A stretch of DNA of 17,367 bases. It comes from Candidatus Iainarchaeum sp. (GTDB lineage: Archaea > Iainarchaeota > Iainarchaeia > Iainarchaeales > Iainarchaeaceae). Numbering within the stretch: the first letter of the stretch is position 1; the number at the start of each line of letters is the position of its first letter. The position numbers and the translations under genes are program-made. The stretch spans positions 6,999 through 24,365 of the forward strand of contig DUGC01000115.1 in the NCBI GenBank assembly GCA_013331625.1, given 5' to 3'. Positions 1-10,600 of this stretch are shown here, one piece after another. The notes beneath the pieces are model-generated. The model was not told the DNA's origin. It ran no database searches and saw nothing but the letters and a program-made list of their open reading frames with translations.

Positions 1-3000
1 CAGCCGCAAAAGCTCATTGCATTCGTCCCGCTTGACATCAACATAAGCGCAAGCTACGCTTCGGGGGAAAAGAGCGGTTTTCCCATTGAAGGGGCGAATG
101 TTATAGTGAAAAAGATCGCCCCGGACCTTAGCGAGAGCGTATTTGCCGCCAAAACGAATTCCCGCGGCTTTGCGGCCATAAGGGTCCCCGCATCATCGCC
201 TGGCAGCAAGGTCATTGTGAAAGTTGAAAAGCCGGGGATCGGGTCAGAAATTATTGAAAAACTGGTCAGCGCGGATGTTATTTCAATCGAGCCTGAAAGC
301 ATAAAGGCAGGCCTTAACAGGGACACTTTGGAGGAAATACGGATCCCGCTCACCATCAGGAGCAACCTAGCGGGCAAGGTGGCGTTAAGGAAGATGCGGG
401 TGAGCGCAAACTCGCGCGGCTTCATTGACCTTGAAAAAATGAACACTTACCTTGTGCAGTACAATGGGCTGCAGATACCTTCAGGGGAGGAGCGAACGAT
501 AGATTTCCTGAGCGCAGCCGGAAGCGAGGCACGCTTCCTTGAGCGGCCTGCCACGATCAAAGGCACCCTTATAATCGAGACCGCGCTTGCAAATGACTCC
601 AACACCGCATGGATTTCAAGGATGCCGTTTGAAATCACAGTAAACCTTGCGCAGATGCCTTCCAATGCGCCATGCATCGTGATATCAAAATCTGAATGGA
701 AGGACGCCACTTTGGGCGGGAATGCCTCTGCAGAATTCGAGATAGAGAATAACTGCGCGGGGGATAGCGGCAAACCCATTGACCTTGCAAACCTGCAATC
801 ACAAGTCGTCTGGCAGGGGAAGGAGGGGATAATCGGGCAGGTTGAGCTTTCAATCACTGATCCTGAGAGCGGGGAAGTGTCAAGCGAGGTCTTGCAGCAG
901 GGCCTCTGGAGCAGGCTGCGCGAAAAGTTTGTTTCCGGCACACTGTACCCTGCAAGGCTCACATTCATTCCGAAAGCAAACACTCTTGGCAGGAAAGCTG
1001 AATTTGAAGTGAAGATAGACGCGCAGCTTGAGACCAACGAGGGATCGCAATATGTCGGGGCCAACAATAGCATAAAATCCGAGATCATGGTTGCAAACCT
1101 CGACCAGTGCATTGAGATAATGCCCCATCCGGAGCAGGGAATTTTGATCAGGAGGGATGAAACTGAAAGCTCCTTTACAGTTGAGACCAAAAAGTGCGGG
1201 CCAATTGAGCTTGACATAAGGTTTTGCAGCGCTGGATCGGACTTTTGCCGCGGCGGGTCTGATGAGGGGGGGATAACGCTTCGCCCGTGGACTTACACTA
1301 AAATAAAGGAGGATGCGCGCGAAGTGAAGGTTGAGCGGCAGGAGATCGCAGGGCTTTACGGGATTAAAGTTGATGCAAGGCCTCAGGGCGGATCCTGGAA
1401 GCAGGTTGCAGAGATTAAAGCCCTGATCGAGCCGGAAGCAGGCGACTATTTCACGCTGGATAAATATGCATTCACGCTCATCGGCAAGGACTCGAGGGAT
1501 TCAGCAGAGCTCACCAACTTCATGCTGCAGGAAAATATTGCGGTGAGGGCTAACCTTTGTGACTGGGGGGATGCCGAACCGGGGCTTTCTGATGCGGAGA
1601 AGGCGGCAATAGGGTTGGCGGGCGCTGGCGCGGGGGTAGGAGCCGGATTTGCAGCCATGGCAATACTTCCAACACTTTCCCCATTGGCCGCTTCAGGAAT
1701 AGGGGCTGTTGTTCTATTAATCGTCATAATTATCGTGATGATGATGGATGACCCTTGCGAGGAATTCAAGACAGAAACTTTGCAGGATTATGCCATCAAT
1801 CTTGCAGGCACCTCGGACCCTTCAAGCCCATACTATCTGCCGCCCGATGCGCTCAACATCCTGCTAAGTGACTCGCGCATCAAGGGCAGCTGGAATGTTG
1901 ACATTACAGACGCGGTACAGAAAAAAAATGCAAAGTACCCGAACGGAAAGCAGATTGCAGGCATCGTATTTGAAAACCCGGGCGGGGCAGAGCAGGATGA
2001 GCCTGCATATGCAATTGCGACCCTGCGTGCAAACGAGCATATCCACGGGGATTCCACGCACCAGAATGCAGCAGTGGACTGCAAAGGGGCCGACTTCGGG
2101 CTGTTTTGGATAGGGGCACCCACATGCTCTTCACAGGGGCGGGTGTATGATGACATTTACCAGCAAAAGCTCCACCTTAGGTTCAATTTGGCTGAGCAGA
2201 CGGCAAGCATTCCGAAAGTTTCATTTGACACTTATGCGTGCCAGAGCGGAGTTGAAATCGGAAGGACAGGCGAAGGTGCACTGCCACGCATAAAGCTCAA
2301 CTGGAGCTGGAATGAGGATACGGATGGAATAACTTACAACCAGTGTGATGCGGGCAATCCCGATTACATTTACTGCGATGCGACACAGTTCACAATTGAG
2401 CTGAATAAAAAGCTCAGCATGCTCAATGAGTTCCTGCAGGCAAACGATTACAACCTTGGCTGCCCGGCAACAGTGGACATGAAGGCAGAGGCAATGGCTG
2501 AAATGCATAAAAGGGCAGCCCGGACTGTTGATCAGGGCAAGGTCGGCCTGAGCAAGGCTATTGCAAATGAAGCTGACAAGATTGTGACAATAGTTGCAAC
2601 AGTTGATAACAGTTCAGATACCTCGCAGAGTGCAGTTGTCAAGGTGACGGTAGGCGGCACAGGCAGTACCAAGCAGGAATGCGTGATGAGCATTGAGAGC
2701 ATCCCCGCACACGGGCAAAAGAGCGGCTCGTGCCCGGTAACCGTCATAGATGACGGGGATTACGGGGTCTTGGCAGGCATGGAAAGCACATCAAGCCCTG
2801 CACTTTTGGATAAGGGCCAGATCATTACAGGGGTAATTGTAGGAAGCCGCAGGCCTTCAGGGGAGGATGCATGCAGGCTGAAGACCACTGAAACATTTGA
2901 AGGTGTGCCGCACATACTCAAGTTCATAGACAACAAGCCTGATGTGAAATGGACTGCAAGGGTCCCTGACAGGCAAGCACTGACAAGGCTGCTTATTTTC

Positions 3001-4263
3001 GACGCATACCTCATGAAGGACAATTATTCAAAGGAGTTCTTCAGTGATTTCAGCAGCTATTACACCAAATCGGCTTTCGAGGATACAGACTCTTATTTCC
3101 ATAGCATGGGGCAGGATAGCGCGGGCAGGAAATACGGGCTGAATTTATTCATGGATTCAAACAAGTTCGTCCTCACGAACAAATATATAGCCAGCTCCGA
3201 GCTTTCCGGCCCAGGGCTTTACAGGGTGGAATTTGCCCTCTATTTCAACGAGAAGGACTGGAAGCTCTTTGATGCGAATGGCGACCTTCGCGGATATGTT
3301 GCAATGGTTGTGCACAGGATGGATGACCCCTATCCCGCATCGCCGTTCTACTCGATGCCGCTTGATGGCATGGTAGGCCTTGAAGGGGACAGGTACAGGC
3401 GGGAAAATTACGGGACTGCATATTCGAGTGAAAATAATGATTTTATTTACATAAACGGGGGGAACCAGCCGGTCAAAAGCTATGCGGATAATGGCAGCGC
3501 GCCGGTCTCAAAAGTGAATGTAAAAGTGAAGCATGACCTCTACAGCCTCAATACATCGCCTGCCTCAAGGGGGATGATAATGCAGGTTTCAGGCACCGGG
3601 ACGCGCTCGTCAAACATTATTTTCCAGCCGTCGCATGCAACGCCTGTGATGATGAAAGTTGCAAAGGATAAGCTTTCGGATGAAAAGTTCAGCACTTACT
3701 TTGGCGTGATCAGCGGCACGGCGCCGCAGGACACGGGGCAAACCCTTGCGTTCTGGGACGGGGCCGGAAACTGCATTGATTATTCGAACGTCCCTGTGGC
3801 TGAGGCATTTTACCAAAAGCCCGACAGGAAAGCGGCAGAATCTGACAGGCTCAGTGAATGGAAAGGGGCATACGCCCTCGACTGGGCAAAGGCCCTGAGC
3901 AAGGGCGATGTGTATTTGCGCACGATACTCTACACGAACCCGGGCGATGATGTGAAGCTCAAGGCATTCAGGGGCGGGACGCCTGCGACATTTTACACAG
4001 GGGATGAAACCGGGGAAGTAGTGGGGCTCAACGGAATCTCAAACATGCCGCACAACAATTATTCTGGCGGCTCACTTGGCACGATCAGCACGATGGCGGA
4101 TATCTTGCAGATGGTGGGCGATGGCATGGTGTGCGTGACAAATACCGGCAACTCGACAAAGTTCTGGTGGAACCCGCAGGCAATTTATGATGAAAAAGGG
4201 ACGCAGAGGAACATTTCAGCACAGACTAAAAACCTTGAGGCGGGGAAGAGCTGCATCGGGTGA
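1..4263 (+). CDS. Giant exported multidomain protein, 5'-truncated by window edge (paralogue of the 4623-11909 gene)
   Basis: The frame is open from base 1 to the TGA at 4261-4263, giving 1420 residues; the true start lies upstream of the window, so no internal ATG should be taken as the start. The first ~90 residues resemble a carboxypeptidase-regulatory-like beta-sandwich. Next comes a conserved block with the motif EWKDATLGGNA (694-726), then paired cysteines, a CDWG motif near 1557, and a hydrophobic hairpin (1603-1668 Gly/Ala-rich; 1690-1746 strongly hydrophobic) ending in MMMDDPC. After it lie an EHIHGD motif (2035-2052), a CARDB/Ig-like segment (about 2545-2865) and a long beta-rich C-terminal half ending SCIG. 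There is no C-terminal membrane anchor. Domain order is shared with the next giant gene. The hairpin would put both halves on the same, presumably outer, side. Function is unknown; a surface or envelope-apparatus protein is the best guess. Confidence 0.9.
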   Translation, partial: QPQKLIAFVPLDINISASYASGEKSGFPIEGANVIVKKIAPDLSESVFAAKTNSRGFAAIRVPASSPGSKVIVKVEKPGIGSEIIEKLVSADVISIEPESIKAGLNRDTLEEIRIPLTIRSNLAGKVALRKMRVSANSRGFIDLEKMNTYLVQYNGLQIPSGEERTIDFLSAAGSEARFLERPATIKGTLIIETALANDSNTAWISRMPFEITVNLAQMPSNAPCIVISKSEWKDATLGGNASAEFEIENNCAGDSGKPIDLANLQSQVVWQGKEGIIGQVELSITDPESGEVSSEVLQQGLWSRLREKFVSGTLYPARLTFIPKANTLGRKAEFEVKIDAQLETNEGSQYVGANNSIKSEIMVANLDQCIEIMPHPEQGILIRRDETESSFTVETKKCGPIELDIRFCSAGSDFCRGGSDEGGITLRPWTYTKIKEDAREVKVERQEIAGLYGIKVDARPQGGSWKQVAEIKALIEPEAGDYFTLDKYAFTLIGKDSRDSAELTNFMLQENIAVRANLCDWGDAEPGLSDAEKAAIGLAGAGAGVGAGFAAMAILPTLSPLAASGIGAVVLLIVIIIVMMMDDPCEEFKTETLQDYAINLAGTSDPSSPYYLPPDALNILLSDSRIKGSWNVDITDAVQKKNAKYPNGKQIAGIVFENPGGAEQDEPAYAIATLRANEHIHGDSTHQNAAVDCKGADFGLFWIGAPTCSSQGRVYDDIYQQKLHLRFNLAEQTASIPKVSFDTYACQSGVEIGRTGEGALPRIKLNWSWNEDTDGITYNQCDAGNPDYIYCDATQFTIELNKKLSMLNEFLQANDYNLGCPATVDMKAEAMAEMHKRAARTVDQGKVGLSKAIANEADKIVTIVATVDNSSDTSQSAVVKVTVGGTGSTKQECVMSIESIPAHGQKSGSCPVTVIDDGDYGVLAGMESTSSPALLDKGQIITGVIVGSRRPSGEDACRLKTTETFEGVPHILKFIDNKPDVKWTARVPDRQALTRLLIFDAYLMKDNYSKEFFSDFSSYYTKSAFEDTDSYFHSMGQDSAGRKYGLNLFMDSNKFVLTNKYIASSELSGPGLYRVEFALYFNEKDWKLFDANGDLRGYVAMVVHRMDDPYPASPFYSMPLDGMVGLEGDRYRRENYGTAYSSENNDFIYINGGNQPVKSYADNGSAPVSKVNVKVKHDLYSLNTSPASRGMIMQVSGTGTRSSNIIFQPSHATPVMMKVAKDKLSDEKFSTYFGVISGTAPQDTGQTLAFWDGAGNCIDYSNVPVAEAFYQKPDRKAAESDRLSEWKGAYALDWAKALSKGDVYLRTILYTNPGDDVKLKAFRGGTPATFYTGDETGEVVGLNGISNMPHNNYSGGSLGTISTMADILQMVGDGMVCVTNTGNSTKFWWNPQAIYDEKGTQRNISAQTKNLEAGKSCIG

Positions 4264-4286
4264 ATAATCCAAAATCCCCAACTCGG

Positions 4287-4300
4287 TTTTTTTAAAAAAA
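4287..4300 (+). terminator. T-run / A-run palindrome after the first giant gene
   Basis: T7 followed immediately by A7, 23 bases after the TGA at 4263. Archaeal RNA polymerase commonly terminates at such U-tracts without a long stem. The palindrome could work in both directions. Confidence 0.5.
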
Positions 4301-4377
4301 TTAAACGAATTGAAAGCGTATTATTGCCCCTTTAATTTCTCTTTGCTCCATACGAATCCCAATGTAAATATGTAAAG

Positions 4378-4387
4378 TTTAAATTTA
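4378..4387 (+). promoter_or_regulatory. TATA-box candidate in the gap between the two giant genes
   Basis: TTTAAATTTA is a good archaeal TATA match. The usual 25-27 bp spacing predicts a start near 4408-4412, which is over 200 bases upstream of the next start codon. A 6-bp inverted repeat, GTAAAT (4364-4369) and ATTTAC (4383-4388), overlaps it. It may drive a non-coding RNA or a long leader for the 4623 operon. Confidence 0.35.
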
Positions 4388-4404
4388 CAATACGATGCGA
4401 CAGG

Positions 4405-4592
4405 CTTGCTCCGTCAGACGACTATGCGGCAAAGCCATCCGCAACTGCCAGTAAAACGACCCACGGCTCCAGCGACAGGCGTTCTTGGATACATATTGAA
4501 AGCACAGTACACAACGCCGCTATCGCGGGTGATCTATCACCAGCCTAAAAGCAAGTTCGTTCTTACCAGCGGGGTTGTAAAGGTTTTTTAAC
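4405..4592 (+). ncRNA. Possible unassigned small RNA or long structured leader
   Basis: This stretch has base composition like the genes rather than the AT-rich flank before it, lies downstream of a TATA candidate and ends in a T6 run (4584-4589). It holds two adjoining small hairpins: CCGC/GCGG (4517-4520, 4525-4528) and GGTGAT/ATCACC (4528-4533, 4536-4541). The 9-mer GCGACAGGC occurs twice (4397-4405, 4472-4480), the first copy just upstream. It does not look like tRNA, 5S, SRP or RNase P RNA to me. A 61-codon reading frame here has no protein-like features. This is a weak call from context. Confidence 0.25.
4584..4591 (+). promoter_or_regulatory. T6AA element: TATA-like for the operon and/or terminator of the upstream stretch
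   Basis: TTTTTTAA is centred about 36 bp before the ATG at 4623. Used as a TATA box it would give a transcript with a leader of roughly 10 nt. No Shine-Dalgarno motif precedes the ATG, which fits a leaderless or near-leaderless first gene. The same T-run could terminate a transcript coming from 4378. Confidence 0.35.
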
Positions 4593-4622
4593 ACCAAAAG
4601 ACTTAAGTATTGCGAAATCTTT

Positions 4623-7600
4623 ATGGAAGAGGGGCAGAGCGGCGGGGCCGCAGGCGCAATTGCAGGCATATTCGACCTTACTGCCGGCGAGGGCAAGCGC
4701 AACCTGGCCATTGCAATGGCTGCCCTGCTCATAGTAATCGGGGCATTTTTCTATCTTTCAATAGGCACTTCGGGGCCCGGAAATGCAGAGCTGACGGTCC
4801 TTGTAAAGGATGCTGACGGAAAGCCGGTATACAAGGCAACGGTGTCAATTGCAGGCAAGGAAGGCTTTTTTGCAACCACCAACAAGGACGGCCGGGTGAC
4901 TTTTAGCCCCCTTTCCCAAGGGCAGGAAATTCGGGTGGAAGCATCAAAAAACGGGTTCAAAAAGGGGGCCAAATCGCTAAAAATCGGCTCCAATAGCGAG
5001 GAAATCTCAATTGATCTTGACCCTGAACTTGAAAATACCTCTATGAGTAGGGCAATTACCTTTGTAGGGCCTAACGGGGTAAGGCTTGAGGGAAAGCCCC
5101 TGAGCATTGAACTGAGCTGCTCTTCAGGGGTTAGCGTTGACAGCCCTTCAAGGCAGGTCACGCAGGGGCGCATTGAGGTCGAGCAGCCATCGGGATGCGG
5201 CACACTGCTTGCAAAGGTGAGCGGCAGCGGATTTGAGGATGCAAGCTATAACCTTGCCCAAAGCCAGATTGTAAAGCTTGCAGAGCTTGCTGCAAAGCTT
5301 GGCAAGGCCACAATCACTGTCAGGGATGAAACGGGAAGGTTTGTTGACAGGGCGCAGGTCACGATAATTGATTCCCGCGCAATCCCTACAGGGAACACGG
5401 ATTCTACAAGGCTTGGCGAGGTATCATTTAACCTGGAGCCGGGAGCATACACTGCAAAAGTAGTTGATAATACCGGCATGTACGCACAGGCAGAAGCCCA
5501 ATTCACATTGGATGGCGGAGGCGGGGCAAAAGTGAATGTTGTGCTCACGGGAAAGCCGGTTGCCGTGGTTAGCGTGAAAGTTGTTGACAGGCAGGGCGGG
5601 CAGATCCTTAATGGCGCAAGGCTTTCAATTGAAGGGCCTCAAGGAAGCAGGGAGAGCCGTGATATAAGCGGCACTGAAATCACAGTGGCATTTCCGGCAC
5701 AGGGCATCTACACGCTGATCGCTTCCGCAGATTCAGATTATGCGCTGGGAGAACCTGTAACTGTCGATACTTCAAAAGATGACGGGAAGAAAATCACGAT
5801 CGGGCTGAGCAAGTGCGCATCCGCATCATGCAGGGCTTTGCGCGTAAAAGTGGTTGATGAGGATCTGCTGCCGGTGATAAATGCGCGTGTCGGCCTTGTG
5901 GGCGCAGCTGACAATTTCTTTGCAGACATTTACGGCATGAGGGCCACGGACTTTGAAGGCATTGCAACATTCCCGAATGTAAAGAGCGGGGCTTACCGCG
6001 CTATCGCGCAAAAGTTCCCCTCGGAAGGGGAATCGGGTGATTTTGAAGTGACACAGGGGGCAGGCAGCGATGTCACGGTAAAGCTCATTATCGGCAAAGG
6101 CACAATCGAGGTCGGGGCGCTTGACAATGAAAACAGGCCTATTCCGTTCGGCTATGCAAATTTCAAAAATGAGGGCACAGAGCAGCTTGGCAAAGTCGCG
6201 CTCAATGCGCAGGGGAAGGCAAGCGTTGAGCTCAAGGCAGACAAGCGCGTCTTTGTGACGCTTGAGGCCGATGGCTATGCCCCGTACAATTCGCCCTCAG
6301 TGCAGGTGCTGCCCGGAAAAACCACAAAAATCAGCGCGAAAATGCAAAAGCAGATCAGCGGGACAATGCCAAGAATAGAATTTGAAGGGATATTTGATTC
6401 AGCCGGGCAATTGCAGAAGAACCTGGCCGCAGGCACGTCCGACACTGCGCGCTTTAAAATCATTGTCCCAAAAGAGCTTGACGGAAAGATTGGCAAGCTG
6501 GGCTTTTTCGTGCGCGTGGGAAGCAAGGACTCAAGTGAGAAAGACAGCATCTATATCAGCGCTGTGAATGCACCCCGCTCATCGGTGCTAAAAGGGGCCA
6601 CATTCAGCGCGCCAAAAAGCAGCGCAGATGATATGGCAAATGTGACGAATGATGAGGCAAAGTGGGCGCTCGTGTCATGGGAGGGCGGCCAGATGGCGCA
6701 AGGGGTGTATGGGGCTGAAATCGAGGTCACAATAAGGGATTCGGCCACTGCCGGGGCGTTTTTGCCGCTCTATTACAGGGCGTTTGCAGAAAAGCTGGCA
6801 GGGGGGGTTTTACGCGATCCTGCCGACACGCAGCTCAATGAGTCTGAAGATGCGGCGGGCAAGCAGGGTCTTTATGCGCAAAGCTATGTGAAGGAATTTT
6901 ATGAAGGGGCGCAGGAGGAATGCGACAGCCAGTTCTGCTATAGCGATCGCATAACCGATAAAAGGGAAGGGCTCTTCCTCACAAAGCCATATGCCCTGAG
7001 GATATTCGGGGATTACACAATGCAGTTTTCGCTTACGAATAATTCGCCGGGCATCCACGACAATGCAAACATTTTATTTAAAAATTCCGTAAACGGCGTC
7101 ATTGCTGACAATAAGGTTGCATTGAAATCCTACAACATCAAAAATGCCGACTCGCAAAGCTTCACGTCACAGGAAAGCAGGTTTGAATCCGATGCCATTG
7201 CACTTGGGGATTTCCGCCAAAACAAGAGCGTGGCAGGAACCATCCAGCTGCAGCCCGAAATCCTTGGCGAAACAGCTATCGATATGCGCGTCATCTCAAA
7301 CCAGCAGCAGGTGTTTGGCAGGCTCACTGCGCTAAGCGTTGTCAACGAAAAGGACCTCAACATAAGCATATTGCCAAAGACACTTCCCGCGCTCACTGAA
7401 TTCGACCTCAATGTCGAAGTGAGGCTTACAGGCCCACTGGGGGGATTTGATGAAGTTGACGGGGCTATCGTGCGCATTGAAAGGATTACATCGGACCGCA
7501 GGAAGACTGTATTGAGCGCCACAACAGGCATGCACGGAAAAGTAAGCGTGAAAATCCCCGCTTCAGAGCCGGGGACAAGGATTGCAGTGAGGGTTGAAAA

Positions 7601-10600
7601 GGATGGTTACGCCTCGGCCACCACTACCTTAAAGGTTAGCAGCAATCTCCTCTCGGTCACTCCGCAGGCAATAAGGTCATCGCTCAACCTCACTTCAAAG
7701 CATGAGGATAAGGTTTTTGTTGAAGTGAAAAACCTTGTGCCAATTGACCTTGAGATAAAGAGCCTGCGTTTGGGCGGAAACTTTTATGGGCTGATAGATA
7801 CAAAGAAGGTGAACAACTGGCTTGCGCAGTACACCGGCAAATCCGCATTGCGCTATGGCGAATCCCGCCAGCTGACTTTGCTTAGCGCAATCAGCGAGGA
7901 TGCAAAGCTGCTCGATGAGCCTAAAAAGCTGCAGGGCTCGCTCTATATAGAAGTCAGCAATGCAAACGGGACGCTCAACTGGCCAATCGAGGTGCCTGTC
8001 GAGGTTGCCATAAGCCTCTCCGAGCCGCCAAAAGAGCCCAACTGCCTTGAAGTCTCGCTCAAGGAGTGGAAGGATGCAACGCTTGGGGGGAACGCGCAAA
8101 CAGAGTTTCATATCCGCAACAACTGCCTAAGCGAGGGGGGAAAGCCGCTTGATTTGGCAAACCTCAAGGCAAAAATAAAATGGAACAGCAACCGCCTTGG
8201 CAATGTTGAACTGCATGTTACAGATTCCGCCACAGGAAGCGAGGCGAGCGGGGCCTTGAGCGAAGGTGCATTTAGCAACCTGCTCGAATTCATCCCTGCA
8301 GGAAAGGAATATGTTGCCCTCTTAGAGTTCACCCCCAAAGGCGATACGCGCGGGCAGAAGGCGCAGTTCAATGTCATCATTGATGCAGCGCAGATCACAA
8401 ATGAAGGGGAGCAGCTTGTGGGGGCGACAAATGAAATCGCGTCCGAAATTGATATCATCGACCTGAGCGAGTGCATCAAGTATGAGCCCGACGCGCAGTC
8501 AGGATTGATATTGCAGCCTGAGGATGATGAAGGGAGAATCGAAATAGATTCGGCAGCCTGCGGGAATGTTGATATTGATTTCTGGCTCTGCAGGAACAAC
8601 AAGGACTGCGCGGGCGGGGTTGAGGGCGCGATACAGGCCAGCCCTGACAAATTCACCCTCACCCCAAAAAGTTCCAAAAAAATAATTGTGGTGGGCAGGC
8701 AGGCAATACCGGGACTTTACGGCCTCAATGTCGATGTGCGCACCCCGGGGAGCAACTATAGGCAGATTGCACTCATCGATGTGCTTGCAAAGCCCACCGC
8801 CCAGGACGCATTTGACCTCTACAAATATGATTTTACGGTCAAGGGAAAGGGGGCAAAGGACTCGACGCAGCTTACTAACAGGTTCCTTTTGGACAAGGTG
8901 GATGTTGATGCAAGCATTTGCGACTGGGGCGAGGCAACGGAGAAAGGATGGTGGAACTGGAAAATGGCAGGAGTAGGGGCCGTGGTGGGCGCGGTCGCAT
9001 CCATCAAGCCCGCGATGGACGCGGCGAAGATGGCGGCGCAAAACACTGCAACCAAGACAAGCACAAAGCTCGCGGCCTCGAAGAGTTCGCAGGCAGTTTC
9101 ATCCGCATCAACCAAGGCATCCTCAAACACGCTTGAAGGAGTGTGCAGGAATATTGATGCGGGCAAGGCCTCGGCGATAAGCGCGAGAACAGCATGCTCT
9201 CTAACCCCTGCAAAGGCGCAGGTTGAGGCAGCGGCAGGGCAACTTGAAGCCGCAGCACAGCAATGCAATTCAATCCGGCAGAAGGCCCAGCAATACGATA
9301 ATATTGATGACAGTGCATTCGGCCAGCTTGACAGCGGTATAACCCCATATGGCGATGCAGAAGCTCTTTCAAGGGCGCAGGGCTTTGTGGAACAAAAGCA
9401 GGCCCTCAATAGCCAGATTTTAGGTGAGTTGCAGGCAGTTTCAGGCCAGCTGCAGGCGGCTTCAGCGCAATATGCAGCAGCGGCCCCTGTAGCCGAAACA
9501 TCATGCAAAACCACCCCCGCAACATGCAATGGATGCCCTGCAACACTTTCGGGGGCAGTTGCCAAAACCCAGCAAAGCGCAACCTCACTGCAATCTTATA
9601 TCGCAAAAGATTATGGCGAGGCAGCGGCAAAGACAGGGATTGTCGGAACCAATATCGCCGCAACACGAGCAGCCAGTGCTGCTTCCCAAAGCGCCCTCTC
9701 CCCGGCACTTAGCGCCGCAGCAACGAGCGCCCCGTTCTTCAGCCCTACCGCGATCATGGGGATTTTCACGGTCGGCGGCTTTTTCGTAGGGGGCGTCATC
9801 GGCAACCTGTTCGGGCAGGACCCGTGCGACCAGCGCCACAGCAACGAGCTTCCAGATTACATGATCAACCTCGTGGAGGATGCAGGCCCCATAGAATCCG
9901 AGGACTCGAACTTCTCTTTTGACTATGACATGGAATCAGCGCAGGTCATTGGCAAGTATGAAAAGCAGCGCGTGGGGATTATTGTCACGAACAATGGCAT
10001 TGAGGATCCCAAGCCAGTATTTAGCACAGTGACATTCAATGCAAAAGAGCATTTGCATTCAGACCCCACAAGGATCAGCAGAGGCAACAGCAGTTTCGGC
10101 CCGTTCAATGTGCCCGACCATGCTAACCCCGATGTTGCGGCAAAAATACACCTGAAGTTCAGGACGCAGGACGTGCCTGAAAAGCTGCCTGACCTGAGCT
10201 TTGACACCATTTCCTGCGTTTCGGGAAACAGGATGGGGATTACGGGAAAGGGCGCATTGCCTAAAATAAAACTCAACTGGAGCTTTGGGGAAAATGGCAT
10301 CGGCAATGACAGCTGCCTGCAGCAAAACCCCGAAGGGGTCTATTGTGACGCAGTGCAGTTCTCGATAATGCTAAGCAGGCGACTCAATGCATTGAGGGAA
10401 TTCTTTGACCTCAACCCCGATCTTTCATGCCCGGCAAACCCGCTCGCGCAGGATGCCGCCGCAATAGGGCGCGACCTCAATATCAATGCGCAGGCAGGAA
10501 CAAGCTGCTACATAAATAGCTGGGCAGGGTACCTTGAGGGCGAACCTGCAATAAAGGGCTTGCTGCTCGCAAATGAAGGCACGATTTCCTGGACAGGCGA

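Noticed and set aside
106..108. ATG at 106 as the start of the first giant protein
   Set aside because: The frame is open back to base 1 with sequence that matches the paralogue (LDINIS near the window edge versus DLNIS), so the gene simply enters from the left.
447..1217. 256-codon minus-strand frame opposite the first giant gene
   Set aside because: It is antisense to a segment that is conserved at protein level in the paralogue; no Shine-Dalgarno motif or promoter is seen.
4406..4591. 61-codon plus-strand frame in the gap between the giants
   Set aside because: No Shine-Dalgarno motif, no recognisable features, and its sequence coincides with the hairpins and T-run; RNA or leader is likelier.
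8108..9565. Long minus-strand open frames (such as 8108-8677 and 8819-9565) opposite the second giant gene
   Set aside because: They mirror the codon structure of the plus-strand gene, carry no start signals, and show compositional runs complementary to its Ala-rich segment. The plus frame is collinear with its paralogue.
9503..9839. Several overlapping 69-86 codon frames on both strands in the Ala/Gln-rich insert
   Set aside because: High-GC low-complexity coding sequence lacks stop codons in all frames; these are shadows of the giant gene.
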